22,430 nucleotides of DNA from SM23-78 sp041479965 (GCA_041479965.1 JBGOZE010000017.1:1-22430), one strand, 5' to 3'. Positions 1 through 7,543 are shown, counted from the stretch's first letter. The notes: a model not told the origin generated them from the sequence alone. Program-made: numbers and translations.

Positions 1-16
1 TGAAAAATTCCCTCCT
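1..16 (-). promoter_or_regulatory. Ribosome binding site of a gene starting at the left edge
   Basis: On the minus strand AGGAGGG (16-10) is followed by eight bases and then an A at position 1, which is the spacing expected before an ATG that continues outside the window. A minus-strand gene therefore probably begins exactly at the left edge, downstream of the GINS gene. Its identity cannot be seen. Confidence 0.6.
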
Positions 17-50
17 AAGAAGTTCTTTTTGCATAAATCAATCACCCCAA

Positions 51-71
51 ATTCAGCAAAAACAGCTGAAT
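51..71. other. Stem-loop downstream of the GINS gene
   Basis: ATTCAGC (51-57) and GCTGAAT (65-71) form a perfect 7-bp stem around a 7-nt A-rich loop. It could sit in the leader of the gene at the left edge or contribute to ending the GINS transcript; the sequence does not decide between these. Confidence 0.35.
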
Positions 72-82
72 TTAAAGGGTAG

Positions 83-94
83 TGACATATGTCA
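83..94. promoter_or_regulatory. 12-bp perfect palindrome TGACATATGTCA
   Basis: A perfect dyad sits 17-28 bp downstream of the minus-strand TATA box, over the predicted transcription start of the gene at the left edge. That position would suit a repressor. A second small palindrome, GTCATGAC, overlaps its right end. The operator role is inferred from position only. Confidence 0.3.
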
Positions 95-108
95 TGACCC
101 AGCACACT

Positions 109-120
109 GTTATATATAGG
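109..120 (-). promoter_or_regulatory. TATA box for the gene off the left edge
   Basis: The minus strand reads CCTATATATAAC, an archaeal TATA-like element lying between the GINS stop codon and the edge gene. Transcription would start near position 85-90, so the edge gene would have a leader of about 85 nt. The predicted start falls on a perfect palindrome at 83-94. Confidence 0.45.
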
Positions 121-131
121 CTATGCAAACA

Positions 132-890
132 TCACTGAACAGCTTCTGCTTTGCCTCTCTTGACCAGGACATCTGCTATCTGGCTGTCAAGCTCTACTTC
201 TTCGCCCTCATTGAAAGGCCCTAATATTTCTCCTTTCAAGCCCATGAACTTGGGCATAGAATCAGTTATCAGGATTCTCTTCTTCTCAGCAAGCCCTGCC
301 AGTGCAGCTGAAAACTCTTTCCCATCATTTGCTGCATCTGCGGTCTCATTTGCAGCCAAGCTACTCGGCTCATCTTTCCCAGCCCTTCCATTATCTTGCT
401 CTTTCTCTTCTTTAAGTGCTTCAACTTCCTGCTTGACCTCAGCTCTCACATCAGGCTTTCGCTCTTCAGGGCTTGGGCTCTCGAACTCTTTCAAATGGAT
501 TATCCTATCAAGCACAGAGTCCTTGTACTTCACCAGCAATGCCACCTGGTCGCTGAAGAAATCTTTTTCAGACGGCAAAAGAGCAGATGTATCCATGACG
601 TCAGAGCCTGTCCTTGCCCTGCTAGTGGCCATGTTGATTATCTTCTTCTCCCTCTTCTCGTAGAGCTCCTTGATTATCCTCCTGATGTTCTGGAACTGGA
701 TCTTGAGCTTCTCCCTCTCAGCAGAGGCAAAGAGCTCGTCTTCTTTCTTGCTCAGCGAATCCTTCTTCTCCTTCAAATAGGCCAGGACTTGCTCATAGAA
801 ATCCTTGTCCATGGTCTGCAGCTCCTCGCGGTTCTTCTCCCTGCGTAGGAGGTCAAAGAGAGTCTCATAATTAATCCTTATATCAACCAT
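132..890 (-). CDS. Archaeal GINS replication factor (Gins51 type)
   Basis: This is a subunit of the GINS complex, which with MCM and the GAN/Cdc45-like protein forms the replicative helicase assembly. The 252-residue product has an alpha-helical N-terminal A domain (about 1-145), an acidic and charged linker (about 145-200), and a C-terminal small beta B domain (about 203-252). The B domain contains the pattern K-F-M-G-L-K-G, then L-G-P-F, then a K-R-G-K-A ending that is typical of archaeal Gins51. The A-then-B domain order marks the Gins51 rather than Gins23 branch. A TATA element at 913-920 lies 23-30 nt before the ATG, so the transcript is probably leaderless. It diverges from the radical SAM gene. 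Confidence 0.9.
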   Translation of the reverse strand: MVDIRINYETLFDLLRREKNREELQTMDKDFYEQVLAYLKEKKDSLSKKEDELFASAEREKLKIQFQNIRRIIKELYEKREKKIINMATSRARTGSDVMDTSALLPSEKDFFSDQVALLVKYKDSVLDRIIHLKEFESPSPEERKPDVRAEVKQEVEALKEEKEQDNGRAGKDEPSSLAANETADAANDGKEFSAALAGLAEKKRILITDSMPKFMGLKGEILGPFNEGEEVELDSQIADVLVKRGKAEAVQ

Positions 891-912
891 TGCTCTTAGA
901 AAAAAATAGGTG

Positions 913-920
913 TTTATATA
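913..920 (-). promoter_or_regulatory. TATA box of the GINS gene
   Basis: TATATAAA on the minus strand lies 23-30 nt upstream of the ATG at 890, which places the transcription start at or next to the start codon. Confidence 0.6.
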
Positions 921-955
921 ATTTTTGTGTTCAAAAACTCAGATGACTCATAGAA

Positions 956-964
956 TTTTTAAAT
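956..964 (+). promoter_or_regulatory. TATA box of the radical SAM gene
   Basis: TTTTTAAAT lies 24-32 nt before the ATG at 988, with no purine-rich ribosome site in between. This suggests leaderless expression. Confidence 0.55.
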
Positions 965-987
965 GAGCAATCACCACCCCACAAATC

Positions 988-2205
988 ATGGCATCCTTGA
1001 CATTCAATGACCTGGAATTCCTGGAAGAAAAAGACAAAGTAAAGGTTGTTTTCCTCAGGATATACTATTTTTATCTCCTGAAAGAAGACTTGGGAAAGAT
1101 TGGCAAGCTCAAGATCAAGCCCCATGAGATAGAATTTGGCTGCTCTGAGAAAAAAGCATCCAACAAGTTCAGCATGCTGCTTGAGAAAGGCTTTGGAGAG
1201 CTTAGGAGCGCCATAGGTGGCCTTAAGACAGTCTATGTTCACAGGAACTCAGGCATCCCCTTGGTCGGAGCAGGGGTTTTCGGCCTGATTGACAGGAACA
1301 CCAACTGCATAGAGGTTAAGCCTCTCACTTCCTGCAACCTTGACTGCGTGTTCTGCAGCGTGGATGCTGGCAAGAGCAGCAGGAAAGTTACAGATTATAT
1401 TATAGAGAAAGACTACTTGGTCGAGGAGTTCAACAAGCTGGCAGCTAGGAAAGATCATCCTGTTGAAGCCCATATCGGGCCTCAGGGAGAGCCTTTGCTC
1501 TATGCTCCTCTTGTTGAGCTTGTCCGCGACATCAAGAGCAACCCAAAAGTCAGAATCATCTCCATAGATACCAACGGCACATTGCTCACAGAGAAGCTGA
1601 TTGATGAGCTGGCAGATGCAGGGCTCACCAGGCTCAACATCTCGTTGCAGTCTCTCGACGATAAAAAATGCCGGGAACTGGCAGGCGTTGCTTACAACCT
1701 GAAGCACGTTCTCAGCATGATTGAGTATGCGAGCAAGAAGATGAATGTGCTTCTGGCGCCAGTCATTGTGCCTGGCTTGAATGATGACCAGCTTGAGAAG
1801 CTTGTCAACCTAGGCAAGCAACTAACATCAGGCTCAGAATTCCCTGTTCTCGGCATCCAGAACTTCCTTAATTACAAGCGCGGAAGGAATCCTGCCAAGC
1901 AGAGGAGCTGGGAAGAGTTCTTTGATATGCTCAAGCCCTTTGAGCACAGCACCGGGCTCAAGCTCAGGCTGGCAAAAGAAGATTTTGGCATCATGCCTGA
2001 CAAGAAGCTTGAGAAGCCTTTTGAGAAGCGCCAAACAGTCAAGGCTCGCATTTTGTGCGAAGGCCCTCTAAGGGGCGAGAAGGTCGCTTATGCCAAGGAA
2101 AGAGCTATTATAGTCGATAAAGCAGGCGAGGCAGCTATCAATTCTTTTGCCAATGTCAAGATAATAAGGGACAAGCATAACATATATAGGGGAGTCTTGG
2201 CTTAA
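988..2205 (+). CDS. Radical SAM protein, COG2100-like
   Basis: This is a 405-residue radical SAM enzyme of unknown reaction. The [4Fe-4S]-binding triad is C116, C120 and C123 (CNLDCVFC), the CxxxCxxC spacing of the superfamily. It is followed by the barrel strands (I-G-P-Q-G-E-P-L near 160 and I-D-T-N-G-T near 190). The first 100 residues form a separate N-terminal region. The last 55 or so residues (ending K-H-N-I-Y) look like the small beta, TRAM-like end found in the archaeal COG2100 family, which suggests RNA or nucleotide contact. The family assignment is from recalled pattern and the substrate is unknown. The gene is monocistronic and points away from GINS. Confidence 0.85.
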   Translation: MASLTFNDLEFLEEKDKVKVVFLRIYYFYLLKEDLGKIGKLKIKPHEIEFGCSEKKASNKFSMLLEKGFGELRSAIGGLKTVYVHRNSGIPLVGAGVFGLIDRNTNCIEVKPLTSCNLDCVFCSVDAGKSSRKVTDYIIEKDYLVEEFNKLAARKDHPVEAHIGPQGEPLLYAPLVELVRDIKSNPKVRIISIDTNGTLLTEKLIDELADAGLTRLNISLQSLDDKKCRELAGVAYNLKHVLSMIEYASKKMNVLLAPVIVPGLNDDQLEKLVNLGKQLTSGSEFPVLGIQNFLNYKRGRNPAKQRSWEEFFDMLKPFEHSTGLKLRLAKEDFGIMPDKKLEKPFEKRQTVKARILCEGPLRGEKVAYAKERAIIVDKAGEAAINSFANVKIIRDKHNIYRGVLA

Positions 2206-2264
2206 TTTCATTGAGATTATCAAGCACTTAGGCAGTTACTTTGTCTTCAGTGTTACTTTTGTTT

Positions 2265-4148
2265 TCAGTCTTTCCCAAACAGGCGCTTGAAGAAACTAGA
2301 GATTGAGCTTATGACTCGCTCTATGAAGCCTTGCTTGAGCTCAGGCTTCTTTTCTGGCTCAGGCTGAGCCTGGGACTGGTTTTGCTGCTGTTGCTGCTCT
2401 CCAGGGCTCTCTTTTGGCACTGTGACGTTTATCTGGACTGTGGCAGTCTTTTGAGTGGAGAAATCCTTGCTCCTGATGCTGGCCAATGTTTTTATGATTG
2501 ACTCGTTTTGAGTATAGCTCGACGGAACATTGAGCTTGTAAGTGTAAGCTGTCTTGGTCTCTGCATTCTCAAATAGCAGGGTAGCGCTGGCCTTGCCTCC
2601 TACCAAAGTCAACCCAAGGGTGTACTCATCATGGACATCGACTTCAATGGCTTCTGCATTGTTGTTCTGCACCTTCACAGTCACAGTGATATTATCATAG
2701 GTGCTTGCCTTGGCCTTATCAATCTCCTGGATGAGAGTTATGGCTTGGTCAACATGCGTCACTGTCAATGGCAGCTTCTTGGTGAAAAGCAGCTTCTCCC
2801 CTGTCGAGGTGTCGTAGCTTCCTGAAACATTTATGTCAAAAGTTTTCTTCTCTTCCACATATGGAGCGACGAGAGAATCATTGGAGAAAAGAGTCTGGGT
2901 GCTTCCTGTCATGAGGTCTGAAAGCTCTAGCTTGAAATCTGGGAAGAGCTCGCTCTTGATGGTGGCCCTGATGTTCTTGAAGCCTATGTACTTGTTAGGG
3001 TTCTTGACAGAGAAAGCCACCCTGAAATTAGATCCTCCTGAGACGCTCGAGTCGCCAAGAGTCAGGATGGTCTCAATGGGCACCAGGCTTCCTGTCAAGC
3101 TGGTGTTCTTTTTCTCAGAGAATTCTTTCCCGTCAGAATCTGTTATGAAAAGGCTGACAGGCAGGATGTAAGTGCCTGACTTGGTTGGCTTCAAAAGCAG
3201 GCTAAGCTGAACGTACTTGTCAGTCGCGATAGTGCCGTTCCAGACATAATCATTGTTCTTCTTCTGCAGCTCTCCAGGGCTGGTCTGGACTGAAAGGAGA
3301 GACAAGACTGCCACCTTGAGCTGGTTCACAGTGATATCCTTTGATACCTTGTTGGTTATCTTGATGCTTAAAGTTGCCTGCTGACCAGCTTCTAGGTTGT
3401 CAGGGGAGATGGATGCTGTGAAATCATAGGGCTTGAGCACCTTGATTGTCTGTCCAGACACAGATATGTTGGCTGCCTGGCCACCATAGGTAAATGAGGC
3501 TTTGACCTGGCTGGAGAACTCTGTGTACTCAGTGACTATGAATGAGTATGAGAAGGTCTTCTGGCTGTTAGAATCAACGTTGCTTGAATAAGTCACGCTT
3601 TTCGAGGTTTTCTGGATGCCTGATGATGAAGAGGTTATCACTGCGCCTGCTGGATAGGTGTCTTGGAAGAAAAAAGAGTCAGTTCCCTCAGTCCCGGTGT
3701 TCTTGACCACCACGTCCACATCCACTTCCTCGTTCAGCTCAGGATTAGTCTTGGAATAGGTCCTGGTGATGCTGATAGAGGGTCCTCGGGTGTTGACCAC
3801 CAGGTGAATGCCTGCATAGACCACTCCGTCCTCATACTTGATGGGGTCGCTGGAAGTGGCATTATACCTGTTCCTGAAGATCTCCTCGATGCAGTACTCT
3901 GCGCTCGCAGTCAGCTTGCACTCATCCTCATCGATAATGTACGTCACGTTATTGACGGTAAGGAGCACAGAAGAGTCATAGAAGTCGTAATGGGTCAGCA
4001 TGTAAACGTCTCCCTTCACAGTGAAGGTGTCGCCAGAATAATGCCAGGCATCATGGATCTTTTCTGCTGATGCAAAAGAAGGCAGCACTAATAATAATGA
4101 TAATGCTAGAAGAAATAAGAAGCTCCTTCTGATGAAACGCTCATCCAT
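2265..4148 (-). CDS. Secreted COG1361-like multidomain surface protein
   Basis: The 627-residue product begins with a signal peptide (about 1-28: basic start, Leu-rich core, cleavage after FASA). After an N-terminal domain of about 85 residues come several repeated beta-sandwich units resembling the CARDB/DUF11/COG1361 'S-layer domain' families, with patterns such as V-x-V-x-V-K-N-T-G and I-x-I-T-N-K at unit boundaries. A Gln/Pro/Glu-rich low-complexity linker (about 580-605) leads to a short C-terminal amphipathic basic and aromatic segment (GFIERVISSI...FFKRLFGKD). The protein is probably extracellular and structural or binding; the ligand is unknown. The C-terminal segment may attach it to the membrane (inference). 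It follows the S-layer gene on the same strand but has its own TATA element. Confidence 0.75.
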   Translation of the reverse strand: MDERFIRRSFLFLLALSLLLVLPSFASAEKIHDAWHYSGDTFTVKGDVYMLTHYDFYDSSVLLTVNNVTYIIDEDECKLTASAEYCIEEIFRNRYNATSSDPIKYEDGVVYAGIHLVVNTRGPSISITRTYSKTNPELNEEVDVDVVVKNTGTEGTDSFFFQDTYPAGAVITSSSSGIQKTSKSVTYSSNVDSNSQKTFSYSFIVTEYTEFSSQVKASFTYGGQAANISVSGQTIKVLKPYDFTASISPDNLEAGQQATLSIKITNKVSKDITVNQLKVAVLSLLSVQTSPGELQKKNNDYVWNGTIATDKYVQLSLLLKPTKSGTYILPVSLFITDSDGKEFSEKKNTSLTGSLVPIETILTLGDSSVSGGSNFRVAFSVKNPNKYIGFKNIRATIKSELFPDFKLELSDLMTGSTQTLFSNDSLVAPYVEEKKTFDINVSGSYDTSTGEKLLFTKKLPLTVTHVDQAITLIQEIDKAKASTYDNITVTVKVQNNNAEAIEVDVHDEYTLGLTLVGGKASATLLFENAETKTAYTYKLNVPSSYTQNESIIKTLASIRSKDFSTQKTATVQINVTVPKESPGEQQQQQNQSQAQPEPEKKPELKQGFIERVISSISSFFKRLFGKD

Positions 4149-4163
4149 AGATTATTTTCCTAA

Positions 4164-4185
4164 AAAAACATGTATAAATGTTTTT
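4164..4185 (-). promoter_or_regulatory. Promoter of the secreted protein gene, TATA inside an inverted repeat
   Basis: AAAAACAT (4164-4171) and ATGTTTTT (4178-4185) are perfect 8-bp arms around GTATAA. The minus strand reads ATTTATAC across the centre, about 25-30 nt before the ATG at 4148. The TATA box thus lies inside a dyad. This fits a leaderless promoter that could be blocked by a dimeric regulator, although the A/T arms may be incidental. Confidence 0.45.
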
Positions 4186-4190
4186 CGCTT

Positions 4191-4350
4191 TGAGCTTTGC
4201 GAAAGCTCCAACAAAAGCAAGGCTTTTGAGTGCTCAAAACCTTGATTTTTGAGCAAATCAAAGACTTAAGGAGGATGTTTGCTGCGCAAACAACAAAAAT
4301 CCTCTGAGGATTTTTGTGTGTCAAAAACTTTTGGTTTTTGTCAGTCCTCC
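4191..4350. repeat. Cluster of six short palindromes in the spacer
   Basis: Six stem-loops follow one another: 4192-4208 (7-bp arms), 4212-4228 (7 bp), 4231-4255 (9 bp, 7-nt loop), 4277-4291 (6 bp), 4293-4317 (11 bp, 3-nt loop) and 4322-4340 (7 bp). GGAGGA (4270-4275) and TCCTCC (4345-4350) can also close the last three into a branched fold. No coding sequence covers the region. It lies between the poly-T terminator of the S-layer gene and the promoter of the next gene. It may be a structured RNA, a cluster of palindromic repeats or a transcription barrier. Confidence 0.6.
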
Positions 4351-4408
4351 GAACTACGACGCTAAGAATAGAGATGAACCTAAATCCTGATATTGATGAA
4401 AGATGATG

Positions 4409-4442
4409 AAAAGAAAAAAAAGAAAAAGAAAAAATAAAAAAA
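4409..4442 (-). terminator. Poly-T terminator of the S-layer gene
   Basis: About 30 bases downstream of the S-layer stop codon the minus strand has a run of almost only T, broken by single A or C bases. This is the form of a strong archaeal intrinsic terminator and suits a highly expressed gene. Confidence 0.7.
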
Positions 4443-4471
4443 TTTTTAGTTTTTGCTGTCTAGCCTTCCTT

Positions 4472-6958
4472 TTACACTACTGGGTTTACAGTTATTGTGT
4501 TCAGGTCAGCTACAACGACTTCAACTTCAGTTCCCTTCAGGCTGTAGTCTTCGTAGTCAGCAAGCACGTAGCAAGCACCTTGGCTGTCCTGGGCGTTGTA
4601 ACCTGCAACCAATAAGGCGTTCTTGTCAGCAAACAACTTGATAATTGCTTTGCCGGGTGTGAAGCCCTCTGTGCATGTTGCGGGGTTGCCCATTAAGGCA
4701 GCAGCAACTGTGTTGACGCAAGGTCCACCGACAACAATCATCTTGCTTCCAAGAGCAGGTGCATCTGTGTCCAGTATTGCCAATCCAACTGCGATTGGGT
4801 TGAGTACTGTACTCTCAATTGCACCACTTGATGTTGTGGTTCCTTCCTTGACTTCAATTGTTCCTGCTGTCACGAACACTTGTGCTCCTCTCTGTGCTAG
4901 CGGGTACTCTACCATTAACTCTTCAGGCCCACTTGATGGGGTGAAGAGCTTGTAGTAGACACCATAGCTGTCCATGCCTACATCATAGTCGTCGTTCTCT
5001 GACCACTCAGTCAAGTCATCCACTGAGAGGGTCACTTCGTCGAATGCAGCGTTCTCGCTGACGGTTACCAACTTCCAGCTGCTATTTTCTATAGGCTGCT
5101 CGTCAAAGTTGTCTATCTGGGTTGATATGTTTAAGTTCATATCAACTCCGGCAGTCAACACATTCAAGTTTCCTGTAGTGTAGTTCTGGACTCCCAGGTC
5201 GATCTTTCCGCCACCGTAGATGGTGATGTCAACAACGTCTGCACTACTCAAAGCAAGTGATGTGTTAGCTGCTCCGCTTCCATCCAGGTCCATGGCTAAC
5301 TCGTCGTCGGTGGAATTCAGCCAGAAGTAGTGGCTTTGTCCGCCAACAATAAGCTCACCTTGTCCGTTGTCCTCATCATAGGCGACTTCCATGGTGTCTC
5401 CTGCAAGGTCCCTGAAGACAACCTTGTTGTCTGTTGACCTGACAGATTCGTACCTCAGCACATTGACAACTGTGTTGTCGTCCATGTCTGTGTCATCTGA
5501 CACTAAGAAGTAGCTGTCCTCTGGAATGAAGGTTTGCGCTTCTGTAGCTCCAGTTGTGGTTGGGTCTGCTACTGTTGCTGCCTCTGTGAAGATGAAGTCA
5601 TCGTCCTCATCTCCCCACTTGAAGTTGGCTCCTTCTGTGCTAAACAAAGGCACAGAGTAAGCGTCTCCATTGATGTTCTTAAAGACCAACTTGTAGGCGT
5701 CGTCAGAAACTGCTTTTAACTCAATGTTGCTGACTCCTGTCTTCATCAAGCCTGCGTAGGTGATGTCCCATGTGTTAACCAAGAGTGCGTTGTCAGCTTC
5801 TTCATCCACAAGGAATTCTTTTAATCCCTTGCCTGCTGGCACCCATATCTCGGTCGGAGGAATCACTCTGTACTTGATGTAGTTCAGAGTAAGCTCATCA
5901 GTTCCATTAGTAGCCTTTATTATTAGGTCTGCGTTGTCAACTGACTCTGTTCCCACTTTGATGGTTGCATCCTCTTCGTAGACTGAGTCGGTGAAATCAG
6001 TGTCGGTCATCTTCAGCTTGTTGGCTCCAAGATAGAACTCAACAATTCCTTCCCTCTGATTGGTCAGGATGTCCTGGACTCCGATTGTTACCTCGCCTTC
6101 AAGGACGTCTGTGTCGCCTTCTCCGAGCTCATCTGACAATACGCCGTTGACTCTCAGCTTTGCTGTCTGGTCGTCGCTGCTGATAAAGACTGCAGTTACT
6201 TCGTAGTCCTTACCACCAATGGTGTAGGTCTTGGTCTCTCCATCTCTCAATGTGTCTGCAACTTCACCGCCTAGCATGGTCAGCATTATCTCTGCTCCGT
6301 CAACAGAGCTGTCCACGATGGTGAAAGGTGCACCGAGTATGGTCAGGACCTCCCCTTCCAAGTCTGGCAAATTGTCGTCAGTAGCGTCTACTTCTGAGTC
6401 TGCTCCCTCTGTGAATTCGAGGTGGTACTCAAACATGTAGTCTGTGTCTCCATCTGGGAAGTATAGGTAGTCTCCTGTCACGTCGTCGTCGTTCTCAGTG
6501 AAGTCCACATAGGCATTGACATCTCCAAACCTTAAGTATTGCTTGACTGGCGTTGAGCCTCCACCGGTGTCTAAAACACCAGACTTAAGGGCGTCGAGGT
6601 CTGTTGAGGTAAAGGTTGTCTTTACAGCTCCCAGCTCTTCTCCTATTGCCAGAATGTCTGAGCCTGTCTTGAACTCTGCTGAGTCACCTGTTACTGTCGC
6701 TGTTCCTGCAGCACCCGGAAGGTTTATTTCCGTGGTTGTTGTGGCTGCGGCCTGTAAACTAGCTGCGATGTCAATCGCGCCTACGACGTCAGAAGTAGCT
6801 GCGTTAGCTCCGACAACTATCTTTCCGTTAAAGACGCCGTTGGTCACGAAAGGCGCAGGATAGTTACTCAGGTCCAATGCCATTGCTCCCATGATAGTGG
6901 CGCCTACCATGGTTGTTCCAGCAACCAGAGCTGCTATCTTTTTTACTGTCTTTCGCAT
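4472..6958 (-). CDS. S-layer protein
   Basis: This is the main cell-surface lattice protein, about 828 residues. It starts with a basic leader and hydrophobic stretch (MRKTVKKIAALVAG..., cleaved near MAL-DLSNYPAPFV), a form common to S-layer proteins of DPANN archaea and reminiscent of methanococcal ones. The mature protein is very acidic and rich in Thr, Val and Gly. The C-terminal part contains V-V-G-G-P-C-V-N followed by a Gly/Cys-containing stretch (YNAQDSQGACYVLADY), resembling the conserved C-terminal domain of methanococcal S-layer proteins. I chose the ATG at 6958: the in-frame GTG at 6973 overlaps the GGAGGTG ribosome site (6977-6971) and would add only MFKLD. There is no C-terminal membrane anchor. 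Confidence 0.85.
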   Translation of the reverse strand: MRKTVKKIAALVAGTTMVGATIMGAMALDLSNYPAPFVTNGVFNGKIVVGANAATSDVVGAIDIAASLQAAATTTTEINLPGAAGTATVTGDSAEFKTGSDILAIGEELGAVKTTFTSTDLDALKSGVLDTGGGSTPVKQYLRFGDVNAYVDFTENDDDVTGDYLYFPDGDTDYMFEYHLEFTEGADSEVDATDDNLPDLEGEVLTILGAPFTIVDSSVDGAEIMLTMLGGEVADTLRDGETKTYTIGGKDYEVTAVFISSDDQTAKLRVNGVLSDELGEGDTDVLEGEVTIGVQDILTNQREGIVEFYLGANKLKMTDTDFTDSVYEEDATIKVGTESVDNADLIIKATNGTDELTLNYIKYRVIPPTEIWVPAGKGLKEFLVDEEADNALLVNTWDITYAGLMKTGVSNIELKAVSDDAYKLVFKNINGDAYSVPLFSTEGANFKWGDEDDDFIFTEAATVADPTTTGATEAQTFIPEDSYFLVSDDTDMDDNTVVNVLRYESVRSTDNKVVFRDLAGDTMEVAYDEDNGQGELIVGGQSHYFWLNSTDDELAMDLDGSGAANTSLALSSADVVDITIYGGGKIDLGVQNYTTGNLNVLTAGVDMNLNISTQIDNFDEQPIENSSWKLVTVSENAAFDEVTLSVDDLTEWSENDDYDVGMDSYGVYYKLFTPSSGPEELMVEYPLAQRGAQVFVTAGTIEVKEGTTTSSGAIESTVLNPIAVGLAILDTDAPALGSKMIVVGGPCVNTVAAALMGNPATCTEGFTPGKAIIKLFADKNALLVAGYNAQDSQGACYVLADYEDYSLKGTEVEVVVADLNTITVNPVV

Positions 6959-6970
6959 ATCCAATTTAAA

Positions 6971-6977
6971 CACCTCC
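6971..6977 (-). promoter_or_regulatory. Strong ribosome binding site of the S-layer gene
   Basis: GGAGGTG on the minus strand ends 12 nt before the ATG at 6958. The spacing is somewhat long, but the site overlaps the alternative GTG start and so argues against it. Confidence 0.55.
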
Positions 6978-7137
6978 GTGTTTAATTTTTTCTAATCTTT
7001 CTTAACTATATTGTTATCCTTGTCATCTCCATATGATATATTAGGTTTACGCTATAGTTGTTCCCACAACTATATTTTAAGCCCTAATACATTCATATAT
7101 GTCGTCAGCTAATCGTTAGCACCTCATAGTCCACTTT
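6978..7137 (-). promoter_or_regulatory. Long structured 5' leader of the S-layer mRNA
   Basis: Placing transcription start about 25 nt after the TATA box (near 7115-7120) gives a leader of roughly 155-160 nt, unusual beside the leaderless neighbours. It contains a perfect 9-bp hairpin (7053-7061 with 7066-7074, loop of four) and, at its 5' end, a 5-bp hairpin (7108-7112 with 7116-7120). Such leaders often stabilise or control abundant S-layer mRNAs; this role is inferred. Confidence 0.45.
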
Positions 7138-7148
7138 TATTTATAAAG
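7138..7148 (-). promoter_or_regulatory. TATA box of the S-layer gene
   Basis: CTTTATAAATA on the minus strand is a near-ideal archaeal TATA element. It is the only strong candidate upstream of the S-layer gene. The rest of the gene-free stretch up to the tRNA (7149-7307) shows no gene; it holds a 14-bp perfect palindrome at 7203-7216 (CTGCAAATTTGCAG). Confidence 0.55.
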
Positions 7149-7307
7149 TTTTCGCACCACGAAGGGCTATGAGGGTGTGAGTTGAATTTTAGGGCTTGAA
7201 AGCTGCAAATTTGCAGTAAATAGCCATTTTTAATTCCAAAGTGACTACAATGCCTCCTTTTTAAAGGGCCAAAATGCCGAACCAGGGAACGCTCTTAATC
7301 AGGTCTG

Positions 7308-7312
7308 AAAAA
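7308..7312 (-). terminator. Oligo-T terminator after the tRNA
   Basis: Five T residues on the minus strand, within ATCTTTTTCAG, begin eight bases after the tRNA discriminator base. This is the usual short T-run that ends archaeal tRNA transcription. Confidence 0.45.
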
Positions 7313-7319
7313 GATGAAA

Positions 7320-7455
7320 TGCGGGGAGAAGGATTCGAACCCTCGCAGGCACTAAGCCAACAGGTTGCCTACACCCAAAAAGTGACCTAAGCTTGAACTT
7401 ATCCTAAAAATGGATTAGGATTAACTGTCCCGTTTGGCCACTCCGGCATCCCCGC
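7320..7455 (-). tRNA. tRNA-Leu (CAA) with two proposed introns
   Basis: The 136-nt gene folds as a type II tRNA. Acceptor GCGGGGA pairs with TCCCCGC; the D arm is CCG/CGG around GAGTGGCCAAA; the T arm is GAGGG-TTCGAAT-CCTTC; there is a long variable arm; the discriminator is A at 7320, as in tRNA-Leu. A clean anticodon arm appears only if two 26-nt pieces are removed: intron 1 at 7424-7399 (between positions 30 and 31) and intron 2 at 7391-7366 (the canonical 37/38 site). The result is stem ACAGG/CCTGT around loop TTCAAGA, anticodon CAA, in an 84-nt mature tRNA. CCA is not encoded. No single-intron reading gave U33 plus a Leu anticodon. I could not draw a perfect bulge-helix-bulge for either intron, so the tRNA-Leu identity is firmer than the exact splice sites. 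Confidence 0.8.
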
Positions 7456-7533
7456 AATTATGCATAGGTAATGACGGTCCAAAAATCAGTCAAAGATTTT
7501 TGATTACCGGCATCCCCGCATTCATGCATGGTT
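7443..7533 (-). repeat. 64-bp direct repeat of the tRNA 5' end with a palindromic insert
   Basis: The first 13 bases of the tRNA plus about a dozen bases upstream (7443-7467) recur with few changes at 7507-7531. The unit between them holds a hairpin: CAAAAATC (7480-7487) with GATTTTTG (7495-7502), extended by GGTAAT (7467-7472) with ATTACC (7503-7508). The outer copy is a truncated tRNA start, not a gene. Confidence 0.7.
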
Positions 7534-7543
7534 GAAACTATCT

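Noticed and set aside
151..848. Plus-strand reading frames opposite the GINS gene
   Set aside because: They mirror the coding sequence on the minus strand, show no protein family features and have no promoter.
4293..4340. Possible CRISPR-like array in the palindrome cluster
   Set aside because: The hairpins differ in sequence and length and there are no regular unique spacers.
4381..4410. Possible C/D box sRNA (CTGA and TGATGA motifs close together)
   Set aside because: The upstream C box has a mismatch, no final D box follows at the right distance, and the region lies in the A-rich terminator area.
7320..7455. Reading the tRNA as having one intron, or as tRNA-Leu(UAA) from the TTAA near the first junction
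   Set aside because: This gives no U33 in the right place or no pairing of the anticodon stem; the two-intron model satisfies both.
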